Positions 1 through 5,782 of a stretch of DNA of 9,805 bases are shown piece after piece. This stretch comes from Methanomassiliicoccaceae archaeon UBA480 (GTDB lineage Archaea; Thermoplasmatota; Thermoplasmata; Methanomassiliicoccales; Methanomethylophilaceae), in NCBI GenBank assembly GCA_002506425.1, contig DAXO01000046.1:20784-30588 (forward strand), read 5' to 3'. A model generated the notes under the pieces. The model searched no databases and was not told the DNA's origin. It worked only from the letters and a program-made list of their open reading frames with translations. The first letter of the stretch is position 1, and every line of letters starts with the position of its first letter. The translations under genes and the position numbers were made by a program.

Positions 1-687
1 GATCTCCGCCTCTTCGATCGTCGGGGAGCGTCCGACGATCGAGCCTCCGAGGGTCGCGTTGGATCTGAATTCGCCTTCGGGAGCCTGCCTCTCCATCGCC
101 GCCACGGCTTCGCCTCCGACCACTTCCACCCGCACGTCGCGCCCTCCGCATTCCACATATCTCTGAAGGATCCTGGGCACGTAGGGTCCGGAGAACGCAC
201 GTTCCAGCTCCTCCATGTCGCGGACGAGGGACACCTGCATTCCGAACGAGCCGAAGCAGTCCTTGACAACCATCGGGAATCCGAGGATATCCTCGGCGCG
301 TCCGAGGAACCCGAGGTCCGGATACGCATAGAACGAGAGCGGGCAGGAGAGGGTCTCGATACTTTTCACTCCGGCGGATGCCAGAGCCAGATGGGTCAGC
401 CATTTGTCGTCGCATACGCGGATGCATTCCGATGCGTTGAACACGCGCATCCCGCAGGCCTCCAGGTTCGCGGCGCAGCGGACGTCCTTGTCCCAGAATA
501 TAACGAAGTCGGGATCGCCCGCGATGCGGCGCAGCTTCTCGCGGTCTCCGGCAGGGAGCATGAGATCCGCATTGGTCATCATGTCCAATCCGATGCCTGC
601 TCTGCGAGCGGACGACAGCATCATCTCCCAGGGCTGCCTGTGCTTCTCTCCTTCGAGATACGCGTTGGATACGAACAAGCCGCGCAT
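1..687 (-). CDS. RimK-like ATP-grasp ligase (partial, C-terminus beyond left edge)
   Basis: This looks like an ATP-grasp amino-acid ligase of the RimK family (COG0189-like), enzymes that typically add glutamate to a protein or cofactor carboxylate using ATP. The 229 visible residues begin at an ATG with complement at 685-687 and stay open to the window edge. Visible landmarks are a FWDKDV segment (64-69), CDDK (92-95) before the central domain, the nucleotide-binding MVVKDCFGSFGMQV loop (139-152), QRYVECGGRDVRVEVVGG (175-192) and RQAPEGEFRSN (200-210), the last two being very typical of RimK-like proteins. The metal-binding C-terminal end is missing. It is divergent from folC. Related family members include ribosomal S6 modification enzymes, LysX, and MptN/CofF cofactor ligases; the substrate here cannot be told. 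The family call is solid, the substrate unknown. Confidence 0.88.
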   Translation of the reverse strand, partial: MRGLFVSNAYLEGEKHRQPWEMMLSSARRAGIGLDMMTNADLMLPAGDREKLRRIAGDPDFVIFWDKDVRCAANLEACGMRVFNASECIRVCDDKWLTHLALASAGVKSIETLSCPLSFYAYPDLGFLGRAEDILGFPMVVKDCFGSFGMQVSLVRDMEELERAFSGPYVPRILQRYVECGGRDVRVEVVGGEAVAAMERQAPEGEFRSNATLGGSIVGRSPTIEEAEI

Positions 688-706
688 GCTCGGACGATTG
701 CGTTAC

Positions 707-716
707 GCATATATGC
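707..716. promoter_or_regulatory. Palindromic TATA motif between divergent ligase genes
   Basis: The 10-mer GCATATATGC is a perfect palindrome in the 57-bp gap between the leftward RimK-like gene (start 687) and the rightward folC (start 745). Its centre is about 25 nt from the leftward ATG, the normal box A distance for a leaderless archaeal transcript. It is about 33 nt from the folC ATG, which would leave a leader of a few bases. I see no strong ribosome site before either start, which fits leaderless reading. That it serves both genes is inference. Confidence 0.5.
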
Positions 717-744
717 AGGACAGCTATCAAGGCGGTCGTTTCAT

Positions 745-2070
745 ATGTCGTTGGGCCCCAATGAGGTCTGGTTCGCAGGCTTGTCCGGAAGAGGGATGAG
801 ACCCGGTCTCGAGAACGAGAGGGAGCTCCTCAGGAGATTGGGGGATCCTCAGGATTCCCTTCGCCTGATACACGTGGCGGGCACCGACGGTAAAGGCTCC
901 GTCTGCGCGATGATGGAGTCGATCCTCCGCGAATCCGGGTACTCCGTGGGGATGTTCACCTCGCCGGAGATACTCAGGATCAACGAATGCATCCGCATCG
1001 GCGGGCTCGAGATAGAGGATGCCGATCTGGAGGTCGTCCTGGGCATCGTGAGGGAGCAGGCAGAGGCCATGTCGGCGGAGGGGATGGACTGCACTAGCTT
1101 CGAGGTCCTCACCGCGGCCGCGCTCCTGTTCTTCGACATGGTGTCCGCGGAGATCGCGATAGTGGAGGTCGGGATGGGCGGGCGCCTGGATGCCACCAAC
1201 GTCATAGTTCCCGAGGTCTCCGTCATAAACAACGTCAGCCTGGAGCACACGTCGTTCCTAGGGGGGACAGTCGAGGAGATAGCATTCGAGAAGGCGGGCA
1301 TAATGAAGCCCGGCGTGCCCTGCGTGACCATCAACGGGGATGCGGCGTACCGCGTTCTGGAGCGTCAGGCCGCGAGGGTCGGATGCCCCCTGCGCAGGAT
1401 ACCGTCCGACGACGTGCGCATAATATCGATGGGTCCGGATTCCGTGGATGCCGAATACCGCGGAACCATCTACTCCGTAGGGATCCCGGGGTGCCATCAG
1501 GCCCGCAACATGGCCCTGGCCGTGGAGGCCCTCTCCGAACTGGAAGAGTACTCCGAACGCATAGCCCCGAATCTGCACCGCGGTCTGGAATCCGTGTCGT
1601 GGCCGTGCAGGATGCAGAAGCTCATGGCGGATCCGATAATCGTCGATGTCACCCACACCAGGAGCGGCGCCGCCTGTCTCGGCAGGGATGTGGCGGAGAT
1701 ATACGGGAAGGTAGTCCTCGTCATAGGCATGCTCCGCGACAAGGATGTGGACGGCGTCATGGAGATGCTGTCTCCCGTATGCTCGAAGGTGTTCGTCACC
1801 GAGCCGGTGTCGCCCAGGGCAAGGCCGGCCGAGGAGACGGCGGGGATAGTCGCCCGCCATCATGCGGTCGACGGAGTCTATCCGTGCATGCCGGATGCGA
1901 TGGAGGCGGCGATGGAGGCGAGGGGCGACGAGAATGTTCTGGTCACGGGATCGTTCCGCATGGCGGAGGGGGTGCTGCAATGGCTGGCTCTGAGATCGTC
2001 CCGATACTCGATATACTCTCAAAGGAGTACGTGGGCGGAGCGTATCCTGGACGCAACTCGGAGGGACTGA
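745..2070 (+). CDS. folC: Folylpolyglutamate synthase / dihydrofolate synthase family (FolC)
   Basis: Mur-ligase-type enzyme that joins glutamate to folate-like pterins using ATP in the cytoplasm. The protein is 441 residues, close to the usual 420-440. Motifs in order: P-loop HVAGTDGKGS (43-52), FTSPEIL (71-77), EVGMGGRLDATN (141-152), LEHTSFLG (166-173), FEKAGI (181-186), GMLRDKD in the C-terminal domain, and VLVTGSF near the end. Two positions differ from the commonest forms: GTD rather than GTN in the P-loop, and SPE rather than SPH. The frame stays open upstream to 391, but that part lies antisense to the RimK-like gene, and family similarity begins only after the ATG at 745, so I place the start there. 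The conserved domain ends near genomic 2000; the last 25 or so residues overlap nth and look like read-on. The pterin substrate in this organism is not determined. Confidence 0.9.
   Translation: MSLGPNEVWFAGLSGRGMRPGLENERELLRRLGDPQDSLRLIHVAGTDGKGSVCAMMESILRESGYSVGMFTSPEILRINECIRIGGLEIEDADLEVVLGIVREQAEAMSAEGMDCTSFEVLTAAALLFFDMVSAEIAIVEVGMGGRLDATNVIVPEVSVINNVSLEHTSFLGGTVEEIAFEKAGIMKPGVPCVTINGDAAYRVLERQAARVGCPLRRIPSDDVRIISMGPDSVDAEYRGTIYSVGIPGCHQARNMALAVEALSELEEYSERIAPNLHRGLESVSWPCRMQKLMADPIIVDVTHTRSGAACLGRDVAEIYGKVVLVIGMLRDKDVDGVMEMLSPVCSKVFVTEPVSPRARPAEETAGIVARHHAVDGVYPCMPDAMEAAMEARGDENVLVTGSFRMAEGVLQWLALRSSRYSIYSQRSTWAERILDATRRD
1965..1969 (+). promoter_or_regulatory. Ribosome binding site of nth
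   Basis: GGAGG, within a run of GGAGGGGG, lies 10 nt before the ATG at 1980. It sits inside the folC coding region and fixes the nth start, since the nth frame is open upstream to 1383 without family similarity. Confidence 0.65.
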
Positions 2071-2930
2071 ACCCCGAGTGGCCTGCGGATCCGTTCCATG
2101 TGCTGATAGCCACGATCCTGTCGCAGCGCACCAGGGACGACAACACGAGGAAGGCCTCCGACAATCTGTTCCATGCCTACGATTCGATCGATGCAATCGC
2201 GGATGCGGATCCGAAGGTCGTCGCCGGGCTCATCCGTCCCGCGGGATTCCCCAGGCAGAAGGCCGACGCTATAGTCAGATGCTGCAGGATCCTCCGCGAC
2301 GAATACGGGGGCAAGGTCCCGAGCAGCACCGAGGAGCTGGTATCGCTTCCTATGGTCGGGAGGAAGACCGCCGCCTGCGTCCGCTCTTACGCCATGGGGA
2401 TCCCGTCCGTATGCGTCGATACCCATGTGCACAGGATAGCCAACCTCATGGGGCTGGTCCACACGAAGGATCCGGAGGCCACCGAGCGCGCTCTCATGGA
2501 GATCACGCCGGAGGACAGGTGGAGCGATATCAACCGCTACATGGTGAGGCACGGGCAGGTCGTGTGCCTGCCGAATCATCCGCATTGCGAGAGGTGCGCC
2601 GTCCGCGACTACTGCGACTACTACAGAAGAATCGTCCGCGAACGCCGGCGATGCAGACCGGTTTCCTCACTCGGGACCTTCCGTGAACTCTGCTTCCGGA
2701 CACTTCTCTCTGAGGATTTCCACGGCTTCCTTCTTGTTCCTGGGCGATATGCGGACATGATGCCCTGTGCCGCGGTCGTACCATATGCCGATGGAGTCGC
2801 GGGATGCGCAGTGCATGCACGAGGTCCATCCGCTCTTGGAATCCTCAACCTTCCAGATACTGTCGTAGTATACAGGGGGCTCGGGAGCCGCAAAAGGATT
2901 GAGGATCGTGAGCTTCTCCTCGTCGAATGA
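1980..2930 (+). CDS. nth: Endonuclease III (DNA glycosylase/AP lyase) with unexplained C-terminal read-on
   Basis: Base-excision repair enzyme that removes oxidised pyrimidines and cleaves the abasic strand. Helix-hairpin-helix LPMVGRKTA (123-131) carries the catalytic lysine K129, and VDTHV holds the catalytic aspartate D147. The [4Fe-4S] loop is complete: C196, C203, C206 and C212 with the classic 6-2-5 spacing. The start is set by GGAGG 10 nt upstream; it overlaps folC by 91 nt, suggesting translational coupling. Family members end a few residues after the last cysteine (about residue 215-222, near genomic 2646). Here the frame stays open to residue 316, and the extra 95 or so residues are antisense to the PH-domain gene and arginine-rich at first, so I regard them as read-through rather than a domain. 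Function is very secure; the true 3' end is doubtful. Confidence 0.9.
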   Translation: MAGSEIVPILDILSKEYVGGAYPGRNSEGLNPEWPADPFHVLIATILSQRTRDDNTRKASDNLFHAYDSIDAIADADPKVVAGLIRPAGFPRQKADAIVRCCRILRDEYGGKVPSSTEELVSLPMVGRKTAACVRSYAMGIPSVCVDTHVHRIANLMGLVHTKDPEATERALMEITPEDRWSDINRYMVRHGQVVCLPNHPHCERCAVRDYCDYYRRIVRERRRCRPVSSLGTFRELCFRTLLSEDFHGFLLVPGRYADMMPCAAVVPYADGVAGCAVHARGPSALGILNLPDTVVVYRGLGSRKRIEDRELLLVE

Positions 2931-3110
2931 ATATCTGAGCATGAAGGGGATCAGTGCGAAGAAAGCCTCCATCGCTGCAAGAGCTGTCAGTAGGACGAGG
3001 CGGACTGACGGCTGAGCGGAGATCATGACGGCGAAAGCGATGAGCACTACGATCATCGGAAGGTATATCGGGGAGCCGTAGCCGCTTCTGAACGTGGTTC
3101 CGGCACTCAT
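2667..3110 (-). CDS. Small membrane protein with YyaB-like PH domain
   Basis: A 147-residue protein with two hydrophobic segments (about residues 15-32 and 36-57), followed by a cytoplasmic domain resembling the bacterial PH-like YyaB family (bPH_4). The cues are RYSFDEEKLTI just after the second membrane segment, a YYDSIWKVEDSKS stretch, and ISPRNKKEAVEILREKCPEA at the end, the usual pattern of such domains. Molecular role is unknown. It is convergent with nth and divergent from hypA. An AT-rich TTTTAT lies about 24 nt before the ATG, suggesting a leaderless transcript. Its composition and domain pattern support it as the real gene in this interval rather than the nth extension on the other strand. 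Confidence 0.75.
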   Translation of the reverse strand: MSAGTTFRSGYGSPIYLPMIVVLIAFAVMISAQPSVRLVLLTALAAMEAFFALIPFMLRYSFDEEKLTILNPFAAPEPPVYYDSIWKVEDSKSGWTSCMHCASRDSIGIWYDRGTGHHVRISPRNKKEAVEILREKCPEAEFTEGPE

Positions 3111-3130
3111 GATCCGTCATCCCCGGTACG

Positions 3131-3137
3131 GATAAAA
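3131..3137 (-). promoter_or_regulatory. Candidate TATA box of the PH-domain gene
   Basis: TTTTATC read on the minus strand, centred about 24 nt upstream of the ATG at 3110, suits an archaeal box A with transcription starting at or next to the start codon. Only the motif and spacing support it. Confidence 0.4.
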
Positions 3138-3159
3138 CATTTGCAGCTGTTCTGCCGGC

Positions 3160-3177
3160 TCGAACCTGCACGTTCGA
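3160..3177. promoter_or_regulatory. Perfect inverted repeat TCGAAC-N6-GTTCGA, possible operator
   Basis: Two 6-nt arms (3160-3165 and 3172-3177) separated by CTGCAC form an 18-bp dyad inside the 143-bp region between the divergent PH-domain gene and hypA. The geometry is that of a dimeric regulator site. It lies about 47 bp upstream of the hypA TATA motif and about 23 bp upstream of that of the PH gene. No regulator is identified. Confidence 0.4.
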
Positions 3178-3223
3178 TCGCAGTCGCCTGGAACGGATGC
3201 TACCGAACCATCGGCCGGGCATC

Positions 3224-3231
3224 TATTATAA
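3224..3231 (+). promoter_or_regulatory. TATA box of the hypA-hypD operon
   Basis: TATTATAA is the most AT-rich stretch in an otherwise GC-rich region, about 26 nt upstream of the hypA ATG. That spacing predicts transcription from the start codon itself. The box is bracketed by GC-rich arms CGGCCGG (3212-3218) and CCGGCCG (3233-3239). Confidence 0.6.
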
Positions 3232-3238
3232 GCCGGCC

Positions 3239-3243
3239 GGAGG
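3239..3243 (+). promoter_or_regulatory. Potential ribosome binding site of hypA
   Basis: GGAGG 10 nt before the hypA ATG is well placed for translation. However, if the TATA box at 3224-3231 is used at normal spacing, this site would not be in the mRNA. Either a longer transcript exists or the motif is incidental. Confidence 0.4.
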
Positions 3244-3253
3244 TTACAGGGGC

Positions 3254-3748
3254 ATGCACGAGGTCTCTGTCGTGACCAGTATGGTCGATGCAGTCATCGA
3301 TGAGCTGTCGAAGTACAAGCTGGAGAAGGTCAACTCCGTCACGGTCATGATAGGGGCCCTCACCAATCTGGGGGACGAGCAGATGAGTTTCGCGTACGAG
3401 ATAGTGACGCGCGGAACCATCCTCGAGGGGTCGGAGCTCATCATAGAGCACATCCCGGTAGAGGCGCAGTGCGAGTCCTGCGGATACATCGGTCCCGTGA
3501 GGATCCTCGCGGATCCGGATTACGAGACCCATTCGATCCCTGTCCTGTCCTGTCCGGAGTGCGGTGGACCGATAAGGGTCGTCAAGGGCATGGAATGCAC
3601 TGTCAAGTGCATGGATATCGAGGAGGTCGAGCGAGGATGTTCAAGTACAGGGACGAGGAGACGGCGAAGAAGATCCTGGATCACATCAGGGCGATGGATG
3701 TGGATGTGCGTCTCATGCACATCTGCGGGACGCATCAGGACGCGATAG
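3254..3748 (+). CDS. hypA: HypA, hydrogenase nickel insertion protein (with overrun C-terminus)
   Basis: Nickel metallochaperone that delivers Ni2+ to the [NiFe] hydrogenase large subunit, usually with HypB. The start MHEVSVV supplies the essential nickel ligand His2. The zinc site is two CxxC pairs, C73/C76 and C100/C103. The start is fixed by the invariant MHE and by TATA and GGAGG signals upstream. HypA proteins are about 115-140 residues, and the recognisable part ends near residue 126 (DIEEVER). The frame then continues for a further 38 or so arginine- and tryptophan-rich residues, overlapping hypD by 112 nt, and stops at an amber TAG (3746-3748). The tail looks like out-of-frame hypD sequence. 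It is the first gene of an apparent hypA-hypD-unknown operon. Confidence 0.92.
   Translation: MHEVSVVTSMVDAVIDELSKYKLEKVNSVTVMIGALTNLGDEQMSFAYEIVTRGTILEGSELIIEHIPVEAQCESCGYIGPVRILADPDYETHSIPVLSCPECGGPIRVVKGMECTVKCMDIEEVERGCSSTGTRRRRRRSWITSGRWMWMCVSCTSAGRIRTR
3622..3626 (+). promoter_or_regulatory. Ribosome binding site of hypD
   Basis: GGAGG 10 nt before the ATG at 3637, within the hypA coding region. It decides the hypD start, because the frame remains open back to 3469. Confidence 0.65.
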
Positions 3749-4722
3749 TCAGGTTCGGTCTGGAGGAGATGCTCAACGATGTGGGCGTTTCCATAGCGCA
3801 GGGGCCCGGATGCCCCGTGTGCGTCACAACCAGCGCGGAGATAGCCGATGCCATCACTCTTGCCAGGAACGGTGTCACAGTAGCCGCGTTCGGAGACATG
3901 ATGAGGGTTCCGACGACCATCGGGTCCCTGTTCTCGGCCAAGGCCGACGGAGCCGACGTCCGCATAGTCTATTCGATAGACGACGCGGTGCAGATGGCGA
4001 GGGATGAGCCTGGGAGGCCCCTGGTTTTCGTCGGAGTCGGATTCGAGACCACTGCGCCCTCCACATGCGTTCCGATACGCAAGGACGACTGTCCTGAGAA
4101 CTTCAGCGTCTACAGCTGCCACAGGATCTGCCCTCCGATCATCGAGACCCTGTTCGATCTTGGAGAGAACAGGATCGACGGATTCATCATGCCCGGGCAC
4201 GTGGCGGTCATAACCGGAACAGGGATGTTCGAGCCCGTTTCCAGGAAGCATCATGTGCCCCAGGTCATCGCAGGGTTCGAGCCCCTGGACATCCTCATGT
4301 CCTGTTATATGCTCTGCAAGCAGATCAAGGAGGGAAGGGCTGAGGTGGAGAACGAGTACACCCGCCTCGTCCGTCCCGAGGGCAATCCCGCCGCGATGAG
4401 GCTGATGGAGGAGACGTTCGTCCCCGTCGACCGCGCATGGCGCGGATTCCCTATAATCCCGAAGAGCGCCCTGGCGCTGAAGCCCGAGTTCGAGGCCCAC
4501 GATGCGACGAAGGTCCACGAGGACATCCTCAGGAACACGCCCGAGGTGGAGGCCGAAGCGAAGGGATGCAGGTGCGGGGACGTCCTCAGAGGGATAATCA
4601 GGTCCGAGCAGTGCCCCATGTTCGGGAAGGTCTGCAAGCCCATGAATCCCATGGGGCCCTGCATGGTCTCCGCCGAAGGCAACTGCTCGATAGCCTACCG
4701 TCTGGGTTCCAAGAGGCTCTGA
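3637..4722 (+). CDS. hypD: HypD, hydrogenase Fe(CN)2CO cofactor assembly protein
   Basis: Iron-sulfur scaffold that, with HypC, builds the Fe(CN)2CO unit of [NiFe] hydrogenases. Its 361 residues are the standard length. Conserved blocks are visible: HICGTH (28-33, C30), GPGCPVC (56-62, C59 and C62), GFETTAP (135-141), the PGHV block (186-189), and a cysteine-rich C-terminus with C311/C313 (CRCGDVL), C326, C333, C342 (GPCMVS) and C350, which hold the [4Fe-4S] cluster. The start follows GGAGG and matches the family N-terminus. It lies downstream of hypA and one base before the next gene. HypB, C, E and F are not in the window. Confidence 0.97.
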   Translation: MFKYRDEETAKKILDHIRAMDVDVRLMHICGTHQDAIVRFGLEEMLNDVGVSIAQGPGCPVCVTTSAEIADAITLARNGVTVAAFGDMMRVPTTIGSLFSAKADGADVRIVYSIDDAVQMARDEPGRPLVFVGVGFETTAPSTCVPIRKDDCPENFSVYSCHRICPPIIETLFDLGENRIDGFIMPGHVAVITGTGMFEPVSRKHHVPQVIAGFEPLDILMSCYMLCKQIKEGRAEVENEYTRLVRPEGNPAAMRLMEETFVPVDRAWRGFPIIPKSALALKPEFEAHDATKVHEDILRNTPEVEAEAKGCRCGDVLRGIIRSEQCPMFGKVCKPMNPMGPCMVSAEGNCSIAYRLGSKRL

Positions 4723-5764
4723 CATGGAAGGCACCAAGATCATGGCCGAAATGAGGATGGGGAAGAGGATCCTCATCGTGACCAACGATTCCACCGTGTT
4801 CCAGGTCAGGAACCGTCTTACTACGCCTTTCGAGACATTCGGAGGCAGGGTGACCGAGGTCAAGAACCTGGTCAAGCGTCTCGATACTGCCGTCGACGAC
4901 AATGGGCGCAAGCTCTGCGACGTCTCGTTCGGCGTGATCACGACGAAGTACGGATTCGTTCCCGGGAACTATCAGATCATGGACTACCCCGATGTCATGT
5001 CTGACAAGGAAGAATACAGGAAGGCCGAAGAGGAGAGAGGCTTCGTGGAGCAGACATCGTTTCTTACGCGTCCGTTCGACAAGACCATCCTCTGCGTTCC
5101 CAACGATATGTTCGAGATGTTCCTGGAGCACGATGGCATCGGATACGGGAAGCTGATCGCCGTCACTTCGCCCCGTTTCAAGGAAGAATGCGAGAAGCGC
5201 GGATGGACGTGGCTCGAGCGCAGAGGCGCCCGCGTCGGCGATGCCAACGCCGACGAGATAGAAAGGCTGGTCCGCGAGCTCTGCTCGCAGCGAGCGGTTG
5301 GGATTCTCGAGCTCGAGGAGGCGTCTCTTCAGGGATGTTCCTCCTCCGTAGCTCCCGACCCCTCCGGACGAGGGAACGATCCTGTGGCAGGGCACGATTA
5401 TGGGAAGCGGGTTTTTTCCGCATGCGGTTCCCGCGGCGCGGAAAGCACCCGGATGCCCCGATTCCTCCGCCAGTTCCGCATACGTCCTCGTCTCACCGTA
5501 GGGGATGCGCCTCATGGCGTCCAGAACATCCGTGAAGAACTCCGATCCGCTGTAGCTCAGCGGGAGTTCGAACTCCCTTCTCCGTCCGGAAAGGTATTCG
5601 TTGATCTGACCTGCGGCCTCCGACAGCGCATCCGTCTCGCTCTCCTCCATGGAGGGAAGGTTCTGGGAGGGCAGGTAGAGCCCGATAAGATTCCCATACC
5701 CGTCCTCTGCGACGCTGATCCTACCGACGAGTGTGAGGAATGAATGGATGCAAGGGCCCGTCAT
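4598..5764 (-). CDS. ogt: Methylated-DNA-protein cysteine methyltransferase (Ogt/MGMT) with antisense read-on
   Basis: Suicide repair protein that moves the methyl group from O6-methylguanine to its own cysteine. The active site VPCHRI holds Cys126. RRIPYGETRTYAELAE (85-100, DNA-binding helix region), AAGTACGKNPLPIIVPCHR (110-128), SYGGG (138-142) and LKRRLLELE (145-153) are classic family blocks. The N-terminal LVGRISVAEDGYGNLIGLY fits the small first domain. The ATG at 5764 gives the expected N-terminus; the frame is open upstream, antisense to DUF1848, without similarity. Family members stop just after the LLELE block, near genomic 5300, giving about 155 residues. No stop is found there in any frame on this strand, and the frame formally runs to 4598 (388 residues), antisense to the gene behind hypD and the end of hypD. 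Function is secure, the 3' end is not. Confidence 0.88.
   Translation of the reverse strand: MTGPCIHSFLTLVGRISVAEDGYGNLIGLYLPSQNLPSMEESETDALSEAAGQINEYLSGRRREFELPLSYSGSEFFTDVLDAMRRIPYGETRTYAELAEESGHPGAFRAAGTACGKNPLPIIVPCHRIVPSSGGVGSYGGGTSLKRRLLELENPNRSLRAELADQPFYLVGVGIADAGASALEPRPSALLAFFLETGRSDGDQLPVSDAIVLQEHLEHIVGNAEDGLVERTRKKRCLLHEASLLFGLPVFFLVRHDIGVVHDLIVPGNESVLRRDHAERDVAELAPIVVDGSIETLDQVLDLGHPASECLERRSKTVPDLEHGGIVGHDEDPLPHPHFGHDLGAFHVRASWNPDGRLSSSCLRRRPCRAPWDSWACRPSRTWGTART
4724..5743 (+). CDS. Unrecognised protein encoded directly behind hypD
   Basis: I do not recognise this family. The ATG is one base after the hypD stop, so it is almost certainly co-transcribed; a GAGG about 7 nt upstream supports this start, though ATGs at 4742 and 4757 are possible. 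Residues 1 to about 188 look like a compact soluble alpha/beta domain: strand RILIVTNDSTVF (15-26), SFGVITTKYGFVPGNY (68-83), IMDYPDVMSDKEEY (85-98), ILCVPNDMFEMF (122-133), and a charged helix ending ADEIERLVREL. The TKYGF-then-MDYPD arrangement faintly recalls YaaA/DUF6884-type proteins, a weak guess. The natural end should be near 5288. The frame instead continues to 5743, antisense to the well-conserved ogt domain, and that part is probably meaningless. Context suggests, without proof, a link to hydrogenase maturation. Confidence 0.7.
   Translation: MEGTKIMAEMRMGKRILIVTNDSTVFQVRNRLTTPFETFGGRVTEVKNLVKRLDTAVDDNGRKLCDVSFGVITTKYGFVPGNYQIMDYPDVMSDKEEYRKAEEERGFVEQTSFLTRPFDKTILCVPNDMFEMFLEHDGIGYGKLIAVTSPRFKEECEKRGWTWLERRGARVGDANADEIERLVRELCSQRAVGILELEEASLQGCSSSVAPDPSGRGNDPVAGHDYGKRVFSACGSRGAESTRMPRFLRQFRIRPRLTVGDAPHGVQNIREELRSAVAQREFELPSPSGKVFVDLTCGLRQRIRLALLHGGKVLGGQVEPDKIPIPVLCDADPTDECEE
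5275..5317. repeat. Cluster of short palindromes at a convergent gene junction
   Basis: Within 43 bp lie CGAGC (5275-5279), GCTCG (5283-5287) and CGAGC (5291-5295), which can pair as alternative hairpins, followed by a perfect 12-bp palindrome CTCGAGCTCGAG (5306-5317). This is where the conserved domains of the rightward gene and of leftward ogt both end. The position suggests a bidirectional 3'-end or termination structure, although no T-tract follows. Confidence 0.45.
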
Positions 5765-5782
5765 GCAACGGATGAGAACGGC

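Noticed and set aside
391..744. N-terminal extension of folC by 118 residues
   Set aside because: It is antisense to the clearly conserved RimK-like gene, and FolC similarity begins only after the ATG at 745.
727..2196. Several long open frames on the minus strand opposite folC
   Set aside because: They are antisense shadows of a well-supported gene, arginine/histidine-rich, with no recognisable motifs.
2078..2686. Open frame inside nth in another reading frame
   Set aside because: It is a shadow of nth; it is relevant only because it supplies the nearest stop if nth has a frameshift.
3520..4941. A 473-residue open frame opposite hypD
   Set aside because: HypD is unambiguous on the plus strand; this frame is kept open by codon bias and shows no domain.
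3254..5764. Stop-codon recoding (UGA or UAG as amino acid) as the cause of the missing stops
   Set aside because: The overrunning frames lack all three stop codons near the domain ends, so recoding would not explain them; TGA is used as a normal stop by folC, hypD, the PH-domain gene and others.
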